Part shown: positions 58,886-64,000 of the stretch, piece after piece
Layout: every line of letters begins with the position of its first letter
How positions within the stretch are numbered: the stretch's first letter is position 1
DNA from: Amia ocellicauda
Lineage: Eukaryota > Chordata > Actinopteri > Amiiformes > Amiidae
Direction of reading: 5' to 3'
Length of the DNA: 64,000 bases
Assembly (NCBI RefSeq): GCF_036373705.1
Contig: NC_089855.1
Coordinates: 4,378,501 to 4,442,500 of the forward strand
Translations under genes and position numbers: made by a program
Notes under the pieces: generated by a model
What the model was told of the DNA's origin: nothing
Database searches by the model: none
The model's input: the letters and a program-made list of their open reading frames with translations, nothing else

Positions 58886-60716
58886 TATAAACGACACCAG
58901 TGATTTATTGCACTGTATTATTCCGTTTGCCTTATTGTCTGTGCTTACATGGAGCAATTGAACAGGACCATATTTCCATAATGGCCTTGTGTGTGAGTCG
59001 ACACTAACGCTATCCATTAAATCGCAAAGATGGCAAATCACGTTCACGCAAAAACAGTTGATTGGAGTTAAATGTGGGTTGAACGAATTACGCCAAATAA
59101 ACCTCACTTAAATAAATGAATTGCTCAAAATCAAAAGCAGCGACGGAAGCTGTAAAGCATTTTCTCTTTGGGACAAATACCATTGCAGTGCCACCTTCAA
59201 CTACTTTCGTGTTGAAAGAAACGTCTTACAATGTATAAATCGTGCAGGACAGTCGAAGCAAACTTTAAATAAAAAACTGAAATGTTAAGATAATTTATTT
59301 TACAACTGACCTGATCGTACAGTAGAAATGTTCTCTAATACTAATATATAATATGTAATAGTACTAGCCAAATCAGAGCAAGAGACCATAACTCATACGG
59401 GTCGTGTCTGAATGTCAGTTGCATTTGACTTACAATACAATACAGACTGCATTAAAGAACAGCATTTTGAAGAAACAATCCATTACAGACACTAAACTGC
59501 TGATCTATTAGGAGCCAAATGTAATTGATATTGAAATCCTGTACAAGACTTTGGCTGCTGCATGGACATTTATTTAACTGTCAGTATCATCATCTCCCGC
59601 CATCCCACTCCCTATCTTTCCTTCTCTTTTATGTCCTCCAGACACATATGTAACATGTTTTTGACAAAAACAAGGAAATACTCACAATGGTATTTGGACA
59701 CTGCGATTAGTCACCCAGCAGTGATATGACTGCCATCTATTGCAATAGGGACACAGATCTACTGTTCTGTCTCAGCTGTTGAAATTGAGAAGAGTTGTTT
59801 CTTTGTTTTCCAGAAAAGAGGTGATCGACCCTGAGATGACCGATTTTGAGCGCGGTCTCATCGTTGGTTACCAAGAAGGGGGGAAGTCTCTGGCGGAGAT
59901 CGTGGAGATCACTGGTCTGCCCAAACGAGCGGTGAAGAAGTTCCTGGGGGACTGGAAGAAAGGAGCCATCGATGTAAGAACGATAAGTCACCCCAACTCT
60001 GTGAGCTCGTCTATTTCTCAAAATTACGGCCGCAGCTCTGATTGGGCTGTGGCCTGAGTTTCGTTCTCTTAGTGCCATCCAGAGGAGTCTAGTCATTCAG
60101 TGTCGTGTGTTACAGTGCTATAGCTTCTGGTGCTTGGATAATCTGGCTGCCCAACAGCAGTCACTGAGGGCTACAATGAGTGTACAGATGCTGCTGTAGT
60201 TTGGCAGGCAGCCTTTCTGAAGGGGTGTTAACTGCACTGTCTCCTGATGTAGGAACTACCCCTGAGCAAGAGCTGAGTGAAGCTAAAGTAGTGTAGCGAG
60301 GAGAGTAAAAAGGCAAACTGCCAGGGCTGCAGGCGCTGCTTTGAAACTCGGCGCTTCTCATCTCCAGGGGCTGTGTGACGGACCTCACATGAACTGGGCT
60401 CAGCAGGGCCTTGTGCCTGTGTCTTGAGCTGTGAGATTGTTATACAATGATCAGATACAGGTGCTACACCAAGGTAGGGATAGCCTATGCATTGATTTTT
60501 CTGCATACCAGCAATACTCTTGAAGTCGAGGGGTACCCATATAGAAAACAAAGGCTTTGCACTGTAGCTGCCCACACTGGGACGGGCAGGGCGTGTGTGT
60601 GGCGACTGAGAACGTGTGCAGCCTCCTGTGTCTGTGTGTTGCAGGCCTACACCGGCATCTACAAGGATGCCAGCGCCGCGGGGAGAGAGAGCGCCGACAG
60701 TGGCAGCGATGACTGA
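58654..60716 (+). CDS. 85-residue helix-turn-helix protein, copy 2
   Basis: Exons 58654-58679, 59814-59973 and 60645-60716; lengths (26, 160, 72) and phases are identical to copy 1. It differs from copy 1 at 14 of 85 residues, 11 of them between residues 10 and 36 (for example GGHKLG becomes GYQEGG), while EIVEITGLPKRAVKKFL and GRESADSGSDD are unchanged. R54 of copy 1 is G here. No stops, and all splice sites are consensus. The 3' end is less clear; no canonical AATAAA was seen in the first 250 bases. Two intact paralogues argue that the gene is or was functional. DNA target and partners are unknown. Confidence 0.7.
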
Positions 60717-61884
60717 CGTCTTGAGGGGGCTCTCGGGCTGCGGCTCCGGTGCCAGCCACCCCCCACAGCGGCTGCCAGCGGGTCTGTCTGTGTCCGCTCT
60801 GCCACTGACGTGACAGGGTCTTGTGTCGGGGGAGAAGGGTGCCCGGGGAGTTGTGTACAGTGCCAATCTGAAGCGGCAGACGTGTTCTCTGATATGTGGG
60901 AAATGCTGTATATACTTTATTTGTTTTATTTGATTATTTTTACTGAAGGGGTGTGATGTAACTGAGTAAAGACCTTTACTACAGCAACATTTGTGTTTTT
61001 CAATTTCAATTTTTCATCATCTGGATTTCAGTCCATCTTGGCTCTTACTGAACTGAAATTCCTATTGAACTAATCTTAATATAATTTGAACCCCTCCTTT
61101 TAAAGGGTTTCAGCTAAACATTGCAAGTTATTTATAAAAGAAAATGTTATAAATATTTCCATGCAACCTTTCATAAATAAATTCTAGAATAATTTGGAGG
61201 AATTAATGAGAAGCTGTGAATCACATTTTAATGGTTCACATCACATTTATGACATCTTCCATGGATTCTTCTGTAAAGATTTTCACAAATTCTCCCATTT
61301 TACTTCAGTTGCATTGCTGGATAATATCACAGGGGCAGACTGCGAGCTCAAAATACAATTACTTACTGTGTGCATCTCTTTAGTTACAAATAAAATTAAT
61401 CAGTCTTATGGTGGAACACCTGCAATAAGCAATCAGATTATTCCAGGTGATACTGTAGAAATAGTTCCAAATATGTAAAAAGACAATGTGCAATGTGTGC
61501 ATTCATTATTTCAGTTTAAAATCTGTGCTAATGTCCTAAATTTGTCCTGAAAAAAAGGAATGTGAGGTGGACAAACTTAAATTAAATTAACATTCAGGAA
61601 AACAGATCAGGGGGTCATCCAGAGATCTGAAGTGATCGCAGGTAAAAGTGCGCACAGCCTAGAATAGCTTACTGTGGTGCCTGATATTTGAATTATTTAA
61701 AATGGAGTTTTATTTTAATTGAAATGAACTAATCACCTAAAACTTAAACAGATTGTGAACTCGTGTTTTGGCCATTTGAGTCTGGTGAATGTTTGTCACT
61801 GGTGTTGAGGTTATACAATATTCTGCACATATTCTCATGGTTGTATGCATTTAGTTCTGTGTTTTCTTCACTATACAAATTATA
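60717..61884. other. no recognised gene
   Basis: Probable 3' untranslated sequence of HTH gene 2, then AT-rich DNA. A 94-codon plus-strand ORF at 61194-61478 has no family motif that I recognise and no clear transcription signals. Confidence 0.4.
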
Positions 61885-62771
61885 CAGTTGCTGTCAAAAG
61901 TAATCACCCCTTTGTTGGACTTTTCCACATGTCAATGAATACAAATACAAAATAATTGAATACATAAGTAATTACCCCCTTTGCTATGACACTCCTGATT
62001 GAGCTGTGGTGAAACTTCAGTCCACCTCTGTGCATGAAGGTGTGTCACATGATTTCAGGTTAAATTCTCTGGGAGGTCCCACAGTTGGTTAGTACAATTC
62101 CTATCTAAACCTACATCATGAAGACAAAGGAACATTCAAAACAAATCTGGAATAAGGTTCTTCAAAAGCACCAGTCAGGGGTTGGATATAAGAGCATTTC
62201 CAAGGCACTGAATATCCCCTGGAGCACAGTAAAGTCCATTATTAAGACATGGAGACAATATGACACAACTATGAATCTGCCTGGATCAGGCTGTCCTCAG
62301 AAACTGAGTATCCAGGCGAGAAGGGCACTAGTCAGGGAGGCCACCAAGAGTTGGCTTACAAACAAGATGGTCAATGTCCTGGAGTGGCTCAATCCAATTG
62401 AGAATATGTGGAAAGAGTTGAACATTGCTGTTCACCAAAGGTCCCCATCCATCTTGATGGGGCTTGAGCAATTTTGCAAAGACGAATAGGCAGAAATTGC
62501 TGTGTCCAGATGTGCAAAGCTGGTAAAGACTTATCCACATAGACTCATGGCTGTAATTGCTGACAAAGGTGCCTCTACCAAATATTGACTGAAGGGGGAG
62601 ATTACTTATGCATTCAAGTATTTTCTGTTTGTATTAATTTAGAACAATTTGCCGATTATATTTTTCACTCTGACATTTTCCACATCTTCTGATTAAATCC
62701 ATTCTGATTTCATATTGTAACAATGAAATGTGGAAAAGTCCAAGGGGGGTGAATACTTTTGAGAACCACTG
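61885..62771 (+). mobile_element. Tc1-like element, second family, 887 bp non-autonomous
   Basis: Ends CAGTTGCTGTCAAAAGTAAT and, inwards from the right, CAGTGGTTCTCAAAAGTATT, flanked by TA on both sides. The plus-strand ORF at 62118-62489 joins the transposase N-terminal HTH ([36 protein letters not shown]) directly to the last catalytic block (NPIENMWKELNIA). Both catalytic D blocks are deleted. Same family as 14905-15992. Confidence 0.9.
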
Positions 62772-63515
62772 TACATAGGAATACACATGCTAAACTGAGA
62801 AGTGGTTAAATCTGCAGAAAACATCAACTTCAAACGCATTTAATTTAAAATAAAATAGCAAAATCCAACACAATACCCGAATTAGAGATATGTTGTTTCA
62901 TACATTGATTGATTAATGAAGACAAAGATCGCTATGCTTTTTAAATATTTGAATCCAGTCCGTTCACTGCCAGTGCTGGAGGCTCAGTGCGCATAGAGGG
63001 CTGTCTTCAGTGGAGGTGACTGTAGAGGTTTGTTTTAATCAGGTCTGAGAGTTCAGGGAGTAAAGACTCTAAGCTTGACCCCCATGTCCATTGGTTCCCC
63101 AGTGTAGCGAAGTGCAGAGTAATCAAGTACTAGACTGAGGAGATGTTCTGAAAGACTTTCAATTCAGTTTCTACTGGTGTCCCTGGGCTGCTAATGGAAA
63201 TGCTCGACAGGAGACACACACCACAGAGGAGGGATGAGGGCTGCCTTAGCTTTTGTAAAAACAACAGATCACACCCGACTGAGTCACAAAGCCTTTATTA
63301 TCAGTGCGGTCTGTGTGCCTCGGCTCCAGCAGCATCCTTCAGGCCTGCCCAGCTCCCGCTGCAGGAGGTTGTGAGGAAGCCGTCACTCGCTGCTGGTTGG
63401 GGGGGGTGTTGGACACACAGGGCTGGGGGACTGGGCTCCCTCAGGACAGCAAACAACCAGAGAGAAGATGATCAATCGCCTCCCTCCCTCTCCCAGTCCC
63501 ACAGCCAGCGTGACC

Positions 63516-63614
63516 TCAGGAGCCGCACTTCTGCACGGCTGTCTGTAGTGGGGCAGCGGGGCCGCCGGGGTCAGAGGTCAGCATGGCTGCCTCCTCTGAG
63601 TGCGACTGCTGCCC
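63516..63614 (-). CDS. possible terminal exon on the minus strand, cut by a LINE
   Basis: On the minus strand an acceptor-like CCGCAG precedes 32 codons ending TGA at 63516 (QQSHSEEAAMLTSDPGGPAA, ending QKCGS), with an AATAAA on the same strand at 63294-63299. The exon would start exactly at the junction with the LINE fragment, so any upstream exons are displaced beyond it or lost. The length and ending look gene-like, but I recognise no family. Confidence 0.25.
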   Translation of the reverse strand, partial: GQQSHSEEAAMLTSDPGGPAAPLQTAVQKCGS

Positions 63615-63616
63615 CT

Positions 63617-64000
63617 GCGGCATTATCAAAAAAGAAGAAAATAAATAGTAATAGAAACAAATATATATATGCAACCAACAATGTAACAATATTTAAACAA
63701 TACAGGAAATACATATAAATCACTCCCCACCCTCCACCGGATAATGTTGGTTTGGAAGGAGTATATTAGACTTTGTATTGCGTGAGAGTCAATGGCTTCT
63801 CTGTATTGTCCTGTGCTGTTTGGAGCCCATCTGTATGTGTGCTTTAGATTATACAGCTTACTGGGCCATGGCACTGTGCTGCTGGGCTGCTCTGCTCTTT
63901 TTATGTACACAGTGATGTCACTGTGGTCTAACAGGGGGGTTTAAGGCCTGACAATGAAGGTATTTATAGAGGAGGGGTCCAGGTCTGTGATGACATAATC
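63617..64000 (-). mobile_element. L2-like LINE fragment, third copy, runs off the window
   Basis: Nearly identical to 55590-55985, including the text that joins the 3' tail side (GCATTATCAAAAAAGAAGAA) to endonuclease text (MYIKRAEQPSSTVPWPSKLY). It lacks the (CAAATT)n tail. The element continues past the right edge. Confidence 0.8.

Noticed and set aside
61194..61478. 94-codon plus-strand ORF as a gene
   Set aside because: No start context, no splice or poly(A) support and no motif. ORFs of this length are expected by chance here.
63194..63718. 174-codon ORF with S/R/Q-rich composition
   Set aside because: It crosses into the LINE fragment and ends in its A-rich text; its composition follows local base bias. 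The opposite strand offers the better exon candidate.
1..64000. CRISPR array, operons, bacterial promoters or ribosome-binding sites
   Set aside because: Spliced genes and vertebrate transposons show eukaryotic DNA. The regular repeats present are microsatellites, and no spacer-repeat pattern was seen.

Overview
This window looks like nuclear DNA from a ray-finned fish. Coding exons are short and separated by introns with GT/AG borders. Two genes resemble fish immune-receptor families: a novel immune-type-receptor-like (NITR-like) V-domain gene and a B7/butyrophilin-like V-set gene. The rest is packed with fish-typical mobile elements: several Tc1 families, hAT elements, CR1 and L2-type LINEs, a DIRS tyrosine-recombinase retrotransposon and a Ty3/Gypsy remnant. 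A non-teleost lineage such as a holostean is possible, but I cannot fix the species from sequence alone.

Layout. 1-4.2 kb: little recognisable, with one possible terminal receptor exon near 2.4 kb. 4.2-9.05 kb: a truncated Tc1, a CR1 LINE (minus strand, ORF1 with an SGNH-hydrolase domain) and a Gypsy integrase tail. 9.07-11.8 kb: a broken NITR-like gene that keeps only the 3' half of its V exon, a transmembrane exon and a short tail. 14.2-23 kb: an apparently complete six-exon B7-like single-V membrane protein (189 residues); its introns hold a Tc1 fragment, a hAT with a perfect 8-bp target duplication and another Tc1. 24.5-34.6 kb: a nest of elements, namely a long Tc1, a CR1 split by a DIRS element, and a fourth Tc1 family split by a hAT. 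34.9-37.7 kb: an intact five-exon NITR-like gene (about 213 residues) with one V domain, a germline-encoded J-like strand, one membrane span and a tail with a TxYxxV switch motif. 38-47.8 kb: mostly unrecognised sequence, two hAT MITEs and a third CR1 copy split by a hAT and a MITE.

47.8-60.7 kb is a tandem duplication. Each unit holds a minus-strand L2-like LINE followed, head to head, by a plus-strand three-exon gene for an 85-residue helix-turn-helix protein. Both copies are intact with matching splice phases. Their promoter, first exon and start of intron 1 are almost identical and carry a palindromic CRE just before the ATG, while residues 10-36 have diverged strongly. The HTH lines up by eye with the N-terminal DNA-binding region of the Tc1 transposase found at 21.5 kb in this same window, so I infer a domesticated transposase-type DNA-binding domain. 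A third LINE copy at the right edge suggests that the array, or the LINE family, continues outside the window.

The two immune-type genes are single-V type I membrane proteins with phase-1 domain exons. The NITR-like gene carries signalling motifs and the B7-like gene has almost no tail, which would suit a receptor and a ligand, but nothing here shows that they interact. All splice models, identities and alignments were made by eye.
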